A DNA stretch of 62,695 bases from Nannochloropsis salina CCMP1776 (lineage: Eukaryota; Sar; Eustigmatophyceae; Eustigmatales; Monodopsidaceae): the NCBI GenBank assembly GCA_004565275.1, contig SDOX01000007.1:76913-139607 (forward strand). Reading direction: 5' to 3'. A program made the position numbers and the translations under genes. The notes below the pieces were generated by a model. The model saw only the letters and a list, made by a program, of their open reading frames with translations. It did not search any database and had not been told where the DNA came from. Each line of letters starts with the position of its first letter. The stretch's first letter is position 1. Positions 42,257-53,104 of this stretch are shown here, in pieces.

Positions 42257-44739
42257 TCATGTCAGGAAAACTACCAATCTCCTCGGTCTACATCCCTCGC
42301 CTTGTTCCTCGAGTCCTGTACATATCATTTCTGTTCCGCTCCCGGCCCTCCCTCCCTCCCTCCCTCCTCTACTCAAGCCATGGTGTCGTAAGTGTGGCGC
42401 CCACCACCAAACCCTACTCGCTTTAATATCCCCGTGAAAAGTCCCCCATTGCTCGCCTCTTCTGGTATCTCGCGCATCTGGGTAGGAAGAGATTAGAGGG
42501 GGCAAGAGAAAGAGGGCAAAATGGAGATAGAAGAGAGGAGAGATTATGGTATTGCGTGGAATACATTATCAAAACGGAAAAACATATACCTCAACTGTAA
42601 AACCCCCTCCCCCGTTAATATATATTATATAGTTACGCTAAAAATAGATTGACACGGACTGGTGCGCCCTTTTACGAGAAAACTTGCCTTAACACTACCT
42701 ATCTCTCTCCCTCCTTTCGCCCCTCTCTCCCTTCTTCCTTTCCATCCTCTTACTTTGTCGCACAGGCCAACGATGGCAGCGCGCAAGTCCACGAGGGACT
42801 GGCGTTGCGATGGTAGGACTGCAAATTTGATCTTCTTGTACTTGAGCCCGTCGAGGAGGATGCCCCAATCTTTCTGGAAGAAGAACCGATCGAGGAGGCG
42901 TCAGCTTTGTCTTTAGATTGTCTTGGTATGCTTATCTTGGCGCATAGTTGGCGAATTGTTTTCCCGTTCATTGGATAGAGAAAGCTCCCTCACCCTGGGC
43001 CTCTCTCCCAGACCCTGTGGCTCCTTGTCGCCGTCAAGTTCACCTCCCTCCCTCCCTCCCTCCCTCNNNNNNNNNNNNNNNNNNNNNNNNNNNNNNNNNN
43101 NNNNNNNNNNNNNNNNNNNNNNNNNNNNNNNNNNNNNNNNNNNNNNNNNNNNNNNNNNNNNNNNNNGGAGGAGGAGGAGGAGGAGGAGGAGGAGGAGGAG
43201 GAGGAGGAGGAGGAGGAGAGAGGAGGAGGAGGAGGAGGGAGGGAGGGAGGGACAGGAATAGACAAAAGACAGCACACGATTGCATAAGTGCCCATTGCGG
43301 CGTGCAAGTGTTGGCAAGATTGGGATATTGAGGCAATTTCATGAAGACACGCCCACATGGTATCGCTCCTGGGACCAGCCACCTTTTTATCCCATGGCCA
43401 CGGGCCCCCCGCAGTGCTCATGGAAATGTTTCTCACCCAGGCTCGCCTACTGTCCACACACCCACACAACCCCTTTGTGAACTTATTCATTCCTTCTCTC
43501 CAAGCCTTTCTTTCCCCTTGTCTACGCCTTTCATTCCCTTTATTCCCTTTCTCTTACCCCGCCGGCCAGCTCGCGCGTCGAGGTCTCCGTCGCGTAAGAG
43601 TCGCATCGACGCATCTGTGGAGTATCATTGCAGGGTCGTTAATTTTCTCACCGCCCAAAATGCTGCTTAAACCGTTCCATCGACTTCCTATTTGAAGCTT
43701 ACTTTCTTAATTCAGCCACACAGACTCGGTATACCGGCATGAATTGCTGTAAAGCTATAATGTATATATGCATATGAAGCCCCCCCCCTTCATACCTCAT
43801 CCATGTCGGCGGGTACAGTCTCCGAGACGATGAGCAGGTTAGGTTCTTTCAAGTGGACGAACACCTTGGTCCAAGTCAAGGGAGAGGCATCGTCTAGGAA
43901 TCCTCCAGCCAGGGGATGGTAGCCTTTCATAAGGAAAGAGCCGGAGTAGGGCTGAAACTAGGGCGGGAGGGAGGGAGGGTAAAAAAGAGAGGGGGGCAAT
44001 AAGAGAGAAGACGGTGACAAAATGAAAGAGGTTGCGGATAAAGAGACGATTGGATAAATTACATTTTGATCGGGAGTCTCTCAAAATGACATCTATGCCA
44101 GAGCGATAGCAATACAGAAAATATCAAGGTCCAAGGGGGACAAGGGGGGCGAAATGCGGTGAAGGAAAATAAATAAACCCAGGCCTTTGGACAAATTTTC
44201 TTCACACGAATAGTGAGGCATTTAGTGTATATAAGCACTGAGACGATAAAATGTTGCCAATTTACCTCTACACGCAAGTAACGAAAGCGGAAACACAAAG
44301 CATACTCAATTAGTGGGCAGAAGGAGAAATGAGCAAAATGTGCACGATCACATTCATTCAAAAAGAAGCAAGAACTCATGTATCCAGACCACAGCAATTT
44401 GAATACAATGTATTGAGACCCCTGGTGCCTTTTGTGCCGTACCTCGCCCCAAAGCTCAGAACTGCTCCCCTGAACCATACCCGAGTTTCCCTCTCCGTGT
44501 AAGAACCCCTGTCGATCGCAGCGTGCTGGACGCCGCAGTGCTGCCTGCAGGTAGGATAAAGAGCAAACATGTGGATATGGACGCATTCCACAACGACACA
44601 AGGAACCGGCAAGCCACACACCATCGAGAAAAACCTTGGGCACAAGCACGGCGCTAGGCATATTGGCCCATAAGCCTTTCGCCAGGGGGGCGTCTGTTGA
44701 ACGGATCGGAACGGATCGGGGCCCTGCCCATGCCGTCAT
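42257..44739 (-). CDS. unidentified multi-exon gene, interrupted by an assembly gap
   Basis: Three minus-strand exons are well supported by splice sites, phase 0 ends and protein-like composition. They are 43796-43951 (YSGSFLMKGYHPLAGG, then WTKVFVHLKEPNLLIVSE), 43558-43614 (RRCDSYATETSTRELAGG) and 42754-42873 (KDWGILLDGLKYKK, then SQRQSLVDLRAAIVGLCD). A likely first exon begins at 44739 (MTAWAGPRSVPIRS, then NMPSAVLVPKVFLDG). Possible last exons lie near 42257-42400. The stretch 42960-43430, which holds 100 N and a GGA microsatellite, cannot be resolved. I recognise no family; the second strand of exon 43796-43951 could suit a PH-like or lipid-binding fold, but that is a guess. The plus strand at 43357-43695 is also open, and I treat it as antisense to this gene. 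The span given is approximate at both ends. Confidence 0.5.
43067..43166. other. assembly gap (100 N)
   Basis: Placeholder of 100 N between a CCCT tract and a GGA microsatellite, inside the unidentified minus-strand gene. Confidence 0.97.
43167..43218 (+). repeat. GGA trinucleotide microsatellite, about 17 units
   Basis: This directly follows the N gap, so its true length is unknown. Confidence 0.95.
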
Positions 44740-45234
44740 TCAAATTTATCCCCCCTTGCGCCGTGAAACACCGGCTGGTTTGGCCGCGACTATGCCCATC
44801 TTTGTATGGCAAGCATTTTGGAATTTTGGTGCGGGTGTCTGCTTGCTTGGGTTGACGGGGGGGTTGTGTACGCACGTAGGAAATGAAAAGGGCGGGAAAT
44901 TGAAGGCAAAAAGATGCGCCTCCTCCCTCGTCCTCCCCTATTCACTCCGTTCCCCTTTTCATACTATCAATTGAAATCGGCGTATCTCACACATGAACGA
45001 AGCCTTGGCACGATTTGTCACGCGTCGTACGTCTTCGGCCTGGTAGTGGTCTTTGCCGCGCTCGCTTTTTTGATTTCAACTCTACTTAGCGAGAGCTCGC
45101 TGACGGATACATCTATCACCCTGTACCCATAGTAGGATTAACCCAACTTCTTCCGCTTGCACGTATTCAGTCTCTTTCACAGGCGTATTTTATAACTTCT
45201 CGACTTTGAAGTTAGGAACTGTGACAATCGAGGT
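44740..45234. promoter_or_regulatory. likely divergent promoter region upstream of the WEE1-like gene
   Basis: About 500 bp between the probable start of the unidentified minus-strand gene and the start of the WEE1-like gene. No specific element was recognised. Confidence 0.4.
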
Positions 45235-48200
45235 ATGGTCCTCGCAAGGTATGCGCACGTCCCGAGGTCCATGGAAGAGGAAGTAGATACCACCGCTGAG
45301 GTCTCTGAGGACGAGGATACAAGCGAGCAGCAAAATACTCCTCCTTTTTCCTCCTCTCCTCCTCTTCCCGCGGCTGGAGTGCGACCACCAGCTGCCGCAA
45401 TCGACGCCTTTTCAGCTGCTCATTACGGCGATGTGGAGAGGGAGGAGGACGAGGAGGAGGATGAAGGAGAGGACGACGAGGACGACGACGAGGAGGAGGA
45501 GGAGGAGGCCTACTGCACGCCACAAAAAGTGCGTGGGTTCCATAACATGCTCAACGTGGGGGCAAACTCTCCCTCCCCGCGGAAGAAGCGAAGCCGACCA
45601 TTGTACAGGGCGGTACTGAACACCGATGGCGCGCCGCTAGGGGCCTCGGGGAGAAGGGATCCGTCGGACGGCTCATTCCCTTCTTCCACGTTCCACCCCC
45701 TGGCCTCCGGTCCCCGCTCATCAACCCTCTCCTACAAGTCTGCTTCGGGGGGAATGGGAACCTCGTATTCCACAACGCCTTTCTCCTCCCTCCCTTCCTC
45801 GTTCCCGACCTCCGCCCCTGCCTCCCCTTTCCCCTCTCCCCCTCGACGCCGGAGCCTGGGCTCGTCCCTCCTTTCGCGGGGCTGTCATGGAGGAGGAAAG
45901 GGCGTACGGGCGGGGAGACGAAGGCGGAGCTCGGCATCGTCCTGTACGACGGTCGCCTCGAAGCACTCCACGCCGGAAGAGGAGGCAGGAGGACAGGGTG
46001 GGGGGAACGAAAAGCGGGGGAAAGAAGACGGAGGAAATAAAGGGAGGGAGTGGAACACGCCTGGCATCGGGTTGGAGCATCCCAGCACGTCGGAGGAAGA
46101 GGAAGAAGAGGGGGGAGGAGGGGAAGAGGAGGGGGGGGAGGATTGGCCAGACCTGGATCCGGATACCATGAATCGCCATTCCGTCGTCCTAGATGCGCCA
46201 CCCCCTTCGCACCTGCTCCCCGCCCGCACCCGCCCACTGGATTCGCCTTGGTCATCCTCGACCTCTTTTGCCGCCATTTCCTCGTCCTCCTTCGCTTCCT
46301 CTTGTCTCCCTACCACCACTGCGCGTCCCTCCGTCCCGCCCAGTCGGACCGCGGCGGCAGCGCCTCCTGCCCCCGCTGGATGCACCGCTTCGAACCCCCC
46401 CACCATCCCACACGTCGAAAGGGAGCCGCCTCACGGTAGTCCACGGCATGGGCCTCGACCTGCCCCGCAGCAAGGCCACCATAGACGGCAACAGGAACAT
46501 TTCCGGGCGGCCGAGGTAGGGATGGAAGGATTGGATTTGGCGAGCAGCCAGGGCTCGAGGGAGGTCGGGACCGAAATGGGAAGTGAGCGCCTCATGGAGG
46601 AAGCGCCCCTGGAGGAAGAATGGGTGCCCGCCCGGCCTTCCCTTGGATTGGACTATCGGGAGGAGGACGAGGAGGAGGAGGGCATGTACCCCCGCCCTCC
46701 ACTGGTCCTATCTTCCCTCCCTACCTTCCCACCCACCTCTCCGCCGATGCTGTCCGATGGATCCCGCCCGTCCTCGCCGGCGGGCGCCGCCCCCATCCCA
46801 CCCACTGGAGCGAGGGTGCGGAAGGAAAGGGTACCCGGATCCTTCGCCGATCGAGGCAGAGGCCTGGGGGCACCGGGCTTGTCCGTGAACCGGAATCCTT
46901 TCCTCCCCATTGCCTCGAATCTTGCCACCTCCCAACCAAAGCATATGTTTCCTCCTTACGGTGGCTGTGAGACGCTGCGCCCGCCCCCTGACTCAGATCC
47001 TCCCAAACCACCTTTCCATCCCTCCTCCCCCCGCCCCTCCCTCCCGCCCTCCCTCTCCCGCTACCTCTTGGAGTTTGAAGACCTGGGTGTCCTTGGAGAG
47101 TCCTCTCCGATGCTTCCTCCCTCCGTCCCTCTCTCCCTTCCTCCTTCCTGGCCCGCTTCCTCTTCCCTCCCCTCCTCGACCGCGACCGTGCGTGGCCCCA
47201 GGAGCAGGAAGGACCGGCCCGAGGGCCTGAACGACGACAAGACCAAGCACCCCGACATGTGTGGCGTCCACAGCAGCAGTGGCAGGAGCGAAAGCGTGGA
47301 CCGAGGGAAACAAAGTGGTCCTCGCGTGCGTCACGAGACCCTCCTTTCCCACCACCACCCCTCCCCTGCCCCTTCCAAGCTTCCTGCGTCTCCTCCCCAC
47401 GGAACTTCCGTCCGCATGGGCCTGAAACGCGTGGACGGTTGTTTGTACGCCGTCAAACGGCTTCCCTACCGCTCCAAACCTCCAAAATTGCGCGAAACTT
47501 CCCTCCGGGTCCTTTATGCGTGGGCGGCGCTGGCGGAGTGTCCCAAACTGGTTCGGTGCGTACCATGACCCAAGCGCTCACTCTGCAATTCTTTTTCATC
47601 ATCCTTCTCCCCCTCTTTTACCGACCTCCCACGGCCCCCTCCTCTGCTCATGCGTCCGTCGCTCTTGACCTCGCAACTGTCCCATATTTCCTCCCTCCCT
47701 CCCTCCCCCCCCCCCTCCCCTCCCTCCCTCCCTCCCTCAGATACTACGATTCTTGGGTCGACCACGACGGTTACCTCTATCTCCAGCTAGAGCTATGCCC
47801 CGGTGGAAGTTTAGAGCAGAGAATGAGGGAAGGACAGGAGGGAGGGCGGGAGGAAGGGAGGGCTCTGGCGATGGGGACGGCTGCCGCCTCAGGAGACGGC
47901 TACCATGGCAGCTTGTCTCGCCATGGTCCCAGCCATTGGACGGAGGCCTACCCGACCGCTCTGAGCACCGGGAACAGCCACTTCCTCAGTAGTAAAAGCA
48001 ATGGGGAAGGCACCCTTTACCAGCAACTTTCTTCCCCCTTCCTCCCCCGCCCTTCCTCCCCCCCGCCCTGGACCGGCTCTCTGACCGAGGTCCTGGTCGT
48101 CCTCAAGGACATCAGCCTCGCCCTCCACCACATGCACAAGACGGGTCTGGCGCATCTCTCGCTCACTCCGGCCCATATCCTCCTGACCGAGGATGACGCC

Positions 48201-49643
48201 TCGTATAAACTTGGGAGCCTGGGGCTCGCCTTCCCCGTCCGCCGCGGCGTGTCCTCCCCCGCTCCCTCCACCACGACCTCCTTCCCGCCTTCCTTCTGCG
48301 CCGACCAGAGGGATCACTTGGAGTACATGGCACCGGAACTTCGGAATGCTTCCTCCGACCCGCCCGCCCTCGATGCTTCCCTGTTCGCGGCGGACGTCTA
48401 TGCCTTGGGGGCCGTCCTCCGGGCGGCGACGAAGCACCGGGCGAGGGCGGGAAAGAGGGCTGGAGGGAGGGAGGGCTGGTCCGAAGGTTGGCGGAACGAG
48501 GTGTGCAGGCAAGTAGAGGCGCTGCTGGGGAGGATGATGGATAGCGACCCCGCGCATCGCCCGTCGGCCAGGACCGTCCTGCTGACCGCGATCGTGTTGC
48601 TGGCAGAGGGAGGGAGGGAGAGGGAGGACGAGGGGACGAAGGAGAGGATGGAGCCCCAGACAGAGAAGGAGCAGGCCTCAAAAGGCGCGAACGAAAGGCT
48701 GTCGGTGAAGAGTACCGTTGCGAGGGCGAGCCAGGGCAGCCTCGGCATCCCCCTCTGCCTTGGCCGCGGGAGCGGAAGAAGTGGCCGCAGGGGCGGCGGG
48801 CCGGAGGGCGGCAAATGTTCCGGAGAAAAGGGGTCGCGTCGAACGCTGGTCGACAAGGAGAAGGTCCGTTCAGCGGGCACATATAACGGGAAGAGAGAGG
48901 GAAAGGGGAAGGAGAGAGGGGGGAAATTGGAAAGGTCATCAGCAGGGAAAGAAGAGCCGCAGGTCGAAGAACGCGACGCGGCTTCTCCTTCCCATCAAAG
49001 CCTCGGGAAGGGGGAAGGAGACGCTCATCAGTCATGCCTTTGCACGTATGGTCACCTGCTACAGCCGTTGTCTGCGTCTCCGAGAGATTACCCGGAGGGT
49101 GGAGGGACACTTGGGCAGGAAGGCGAGCCCTCTTCTCGATGTCCGTCGTTGACATTTAGGCACTCGATTCCGAGGGAAGGCTTGCGAATGGGCCCGGACC
49201 AGAGGAAGAATAGAATGGGGAAAAGAGCGTCAAACGACGGTCAAAGGAGGGGGGCGGAGGATATGAGTGCTGGCTGTAGCAATGGCTGGTTCGATGGTAC
49301 CTCCCTCACCATCTCTGTTGCGCAGCCGGAGTCGCGTCGCCCTTCCGTCAAAGCTGCTCGTAAGACGGTAGAGCGGCCATGCTACCTGCGGACAGTAAAA
49401 TGCTCGCCACACAGCGTGCACCGTTGCTGCGGGCCGGAAGTCTCGTGCAAGTCAACGGGCTCTGTGACCTTGTCGGAAAAAGGATGCGGCAGCGAGATGC
49501 TCCTGGGGAGCAGAGGGCAGCACCAAAATTTTCCATGTCATGGTGCGTCTCTTCCGTCGCAGGACTATTATCGGACGGAAGAGGATGCGGAAAGGGTTGG
49601 GAACATATTTGAGAACGAGAAAATGGATTGTTCGCCTGCTTGA
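45235..49643 (+). CDS. WEE1-family protein kinase homologue, predicted pseudokinase
   Basis: Two exons (45235-47555, 47741-49643) join in phase and total 1408 codons. A 600-residue acidic and Ser/Pro-rich N-terminus leads to SRYLLEFEDLGVLGE, as in WEE1. About 95 unrelated residues follow where the glycine loop should close. Then come GLKRVDGCLYAVKRLP (ATP-binding Lys near 741), LRVLYAWAAL, LVRYYDSWVDHDGYLYLQLELCPGGSL and ISLALHHMHKTGLAHL, all close to WEE1. The catalytic loop reads HLSLTPAHILL (Asp to Ser914, and the metal-binding Asn to His), and DFG/DLG reads GSLG (Ser933). APE survives as APEL. The protein therefore lacks every acidic and Asn catalytic residue and should be inactive, perhaps a scaffold in cell-cycle control. 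The C-terminal 370 residues are charged and disordered. An inner ATG at 45271 is an alternative start. Confidence 0.85.
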
Positions 49644-50165
49644 GTGTTGAAAGCGGGCGCTCTCAATGATGTACATTGGTGTGTCGTATGTGGATACATA
49701 TGAATGGATGGCGGATTTTATTTCATGACGTCTTTGGTTTATGGGAAATGAGGGCCCAAATTGAAAGAAATTATCAGAATTATGTTTCAATGTTATTTAG
49801 CTTCCTTTCACGACACGATTTCTACAATTCTTTACACGCCTGAGTCAGTACTTTTCCAGAATTCTCCTTGATTAAGAATGATGAGCAAGTCAAGCAAGCC
49901 ATGCTACGTGCAATCGAATCATAATTTATTGATTGTGCAAGAGAAATATCTCAAACACCCGATACTCTCTTTCCTTTCTGACATTTCAAAGGGTTGAAGA
50001 TTAACTTCCATCTCTGCTCGAATTTTAACGGCTTGCACTGCTTCGATCATTTTTTTGGCACTCCAAGCCTTTATTCATTACACACCGATATAAATTGTAA
50101 ATTATAAGCAGATGAACATATCAATCTTGAGCTTTTTGGGCTCTTTGAGCTCAGCGCGTCTGCCG
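49644..50165. other. AT-rich intergenic region
   Basis: This is the 3' flank of the WEE1-like gene and the promoter region of the secreted EEP-family gene. No other feature was recognised. Confidence 0.5.
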
Positions 50166-51900
50166 ATGGTGAACCAGCGCTTTTGCTCGTGTATTCCCGC
50201 CCTTCTGTTTGCCACCCTCCTTCTCTTTTTATCTTCTGCACATGCCTACCGCGAGAATTATACGTGCCATTTCGCACCTTCCATCCCTGAAGATCGTCGT
50301 CCAAGTCCTTATCGACTTCGTATAGTCCAGTTCAACGTGGAATTTTTCTTCCTCGATCAAAGTGAAGGAGGTTTAGAATGTCCGGGACCTGATTGTCCTT
50401 GGCCAGACGCGGAAACTGCGCAGGCCCATGCGCTTCGGATAGCCAACGTTTTGAAAGAATTGCGACCTGACATTGTGAATTTGTGCGAAGTGGAAGGATG
50501 CGACGAGATGAACTGGTTGGCGACGCGGTTGAATGAAGAGGCCTCCGGGCGCGTGCAGGAAGAAGCTGGAAAAGACACGCCGACTCAAGCCTTTGGCTAC
50601 AATTATTTCCTGCTGAAAGGCCAGGACACTTTTACGGTATGTGTGTGGGCAGTGTCGTCCCCCATTTAATACCGCGCAATGCTTAAAACGAACGCTGACT
50701 TCTTATCCTCTGCTATTTTTATGGCACCAATTATCCCTCCAGGGTCAAAACACTGCCCTTCTCACCCGCATCGATCCCTCCACGGACCTTGATCGAAGCA
50801 CCGATAGGGTTCCGTATCCTCTGCCTGGATCCCAGTGTGGTTGGGAGACAAAGACAGCCAGCGCCTGGGTGGGGGGAAATTTCCGGCAGCAATTTGGAGA
50901 CCGAACCAACGGAGACATTGGAGGGTCGGCCGATGGACAGGCGGGGGTTTCCAAGCATTATTTCACGACCTTCCACCTGCAAGAGGTGGGCGTGAAAATC
51001 GCCATAGTGGGGATCCATCTGTTGGCCCGGCCCATAGACCCAGAGCGATGCGCGGAGCGGGAGGCCCAAGCCACGGTGTTGCGGGGTGTGGTCGACGGCT
51101 TTATTGCCGACGGTTACGAGGTTGTCGTCCTCGGTGACTTTAACGGTAAGCACTCTGGTACAGGGATGGCGGTGGAAGGACGCTCGCGGCGGTGCCTTGT
51201 TCATCCATGGGAAGCCCCCTGTCCCCCATCGGCTATCGCCCTCCCTCCCTCTCTCCCTCCCTTCCTCCCTCCCTCCCTCCCTTCCTCCCTCCCTCTCTTG
51301 TCCTCTCTCCCTTTCAGACTTTGATGGCTTGGTGCCGGACATCAACAACAACTTGCCCACGTCCCGCGTGCTGGAAATTCTGAAGGGATCGGATCTTTTT
51401 CCCACCGCCACTTTTCTGCCTCAAGCAGAGCGTTACACCGATTGGTGGGACAGAAATGGAAATTGTCAGATGGACGCTCCGGAGGTACGTTTTTCATCAA
51501 ACGTTTTCCATCAATCTCCCTTTTCTTCCCGCCCGTTGGTCGTCTTCCCGACCTTGTCTTCCTCCCGTCCTGTCTCTCGGTCTTTCTTGGCGTCTCGTAT
51601 AGAAATGGCGTGGAGAGTGCATGCTGCAGGCATCCTTTTTAGTTCCTTGTCAGACGATTGAAATCATGACAAAAATGCCTTTCCCTACTCCCTCAGGAGC
51701 TGGATATGATCGACCACGTCCTGCTCACAAAAGGCCTGCAGGAGCGTGTCATTGCCGTCTACGTCTACCATGCGTATGACGAGTTTTGTGGCACCTTAGA
51801 TAGCGACCATTACCCGGTGGTGATTGATTTGGAGTGGGAAGGGGTCAAGAAGGAGTTGTTGGACGACTGGGAAACGGAAGGGTCAAGCGAAATGGCGTAA
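50166..51900 (+). CDS. secreted endonuclease/exonuclease/phosphatase (DNase I-fold) family protein
   Basis: Exons 50166-50636, 50743-51145, 51318-51484 and 51697-51900 keep phase and total 415 codons. A signal peptide (IPALLFATLLLFLSSAHA) is followed by the EEP fold. Its metal and catalytic signatures are in order: RIVQFNVEFF, DIVNLCEVEGCDEMN, IAIVGIHLLARP, VVVLGDFND (split by an intron) and the final LDSDHYPVVIDLEW, with the general-base Asp-His pair. Members include DNase I, sphingomyelinases, inositol phosphatases and secreted nucleases, so the substrate cannot be named. The signal peptide points to the secretory pathway or outside the cell, where phosphate scavenging from nucleic acids or lipids is a reasonable guess. 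An in-frame ATG at 50112 would lengthen the N-terminus by 18 residues, but the chosen start gives the better signal peptide. Introns carry CCCT tracts at their 3' ends. Confidence 0.88.
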
Positions 51901-53104
51901 AATTATCTGTAGATGGTCAAGTTCTGTAAAGGGTGCGATGAAACAGAAAGATGGAGACAAGTCCCAAAAAATCGATAGGCACGTAGATTGTACGTAGAAA
52001 GATGAATATGCCTGTGAAGGTGAAAACGGATGACGTGATGACGGAATGGCGGTGGATAGCTGGAGAAATCGACGTTCCTTGGGGGACCGGAGCTTGTGTC
52101 AGTATGACTTGAGCAAAGTTAAGAGCACGAGCAATCAGAAAGCGGAGGAGCGGATGATCATCTTGATGTGAATGGCAAGCGCTTGATCTTATTATATCGT
52201 GTAACATTAAAAAAATCAATCTGACAGATGATCTCCTTTCCGTAGGTTTTGAGTTGACTAACTATTACGTGATTGACTCTGCCTGGTGCATCATGATGAA
52301 TCAGCATTTCAGCCTCATGAAAGCTTTTGAAGAGTCACATCCCGCTCTCATAGTCATTTTTTTGGTTTTGGTATGTGTTGCGGAATCGTAGATTGTATTT
52401 CAATTCTTTGTATATTCGAACAACACGTATCTTCCGACCTTTATCACTACACAGCCAAGGTCAGGGGATCTCTATCTATGCACAGCCAAGGTCAGGGGAT
52501 CTCTATGTATGCACAGAGTTATGCTGTTGGTCCTCGAACATCCGAGAATAAGAATAAGTGTCCCTGTTTTGTGCTCATTGCCAAATTCTTGTCCATGGTC
52601 ACAGTTTTTCATGGTTCCAATCGAAATCCCCTAACAGTGTTCGGCGAACACCCATATTCCGACACATTCCGGTTCTGGTGATTCGCAATTTTCGAGCAGT
52701 CGTGTCATGGGCCACAATCCTGAAGGATTCCTTATAGCCCCCCCAGCTTCGAACTCGGCTAGTTCTCTCCAAAATGATGCTGTGTCATGCACATCAAGGG
52801 GAGCTGTGTGCGGTGGTTTAGTCACAAACACCGCGCGTGCTTTCTATCCTCGCCTGAGAACTTCCCTACGCCCTGAACCAGATCAGATGGAGTGTAAACC
52901 TTATTTTCTATTGTCCAATATGTTTACATATGGGGGGTTTCCAATCAGGCGTTGGTTGTGAAAAATAATTCTGTGAAGTTGCTCTTCCCAGCTATCAAAG
53001 AAGCCTGACAGAAAAGGCAATATTGTGGAACATAAGTGTGAAACACAGGTGTTTACTCAAGGATTCCGGTTCTTCAGAAGAAGTGAGCTTCGTATTCGAT
53101 AAAG
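51901..53104. other. intergenic region
   Basis: AT-rich region between the EEP gene and the arrestin-like gene. It contains a short tandem duplication at 52450-52511. Open frames here are short and not protein-like. Confidence 0.5.
52450..52511 (+). repeat. 31-bp tandem duplication
   Basis: Two head-to-tail copies start CACAGCCAAGGTCAGGGG and differ by one base (CTATCTATG against CTATGTATG). It is non-coding. Confidence 0.93.

Noticed and set aside
42762-42960. Plus-strand frame through an in-frame TAG, reading an acidic peptide (LEPVEEDAPIFLEEEP)
   Set aside because: The minus strand here is a well-bounded coding exon (42754-42873) with good splice sites; the plus reading is its antisense shadow.
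43357-43695. Plus-strand open frame of about 110 residues (MVSLLGPATFLSHGHGPP)
   Set aside because: It overlaps the minus-strand exon 43558-43614, which has correct splice sites on both sides; no plus-strand partner exons were found.
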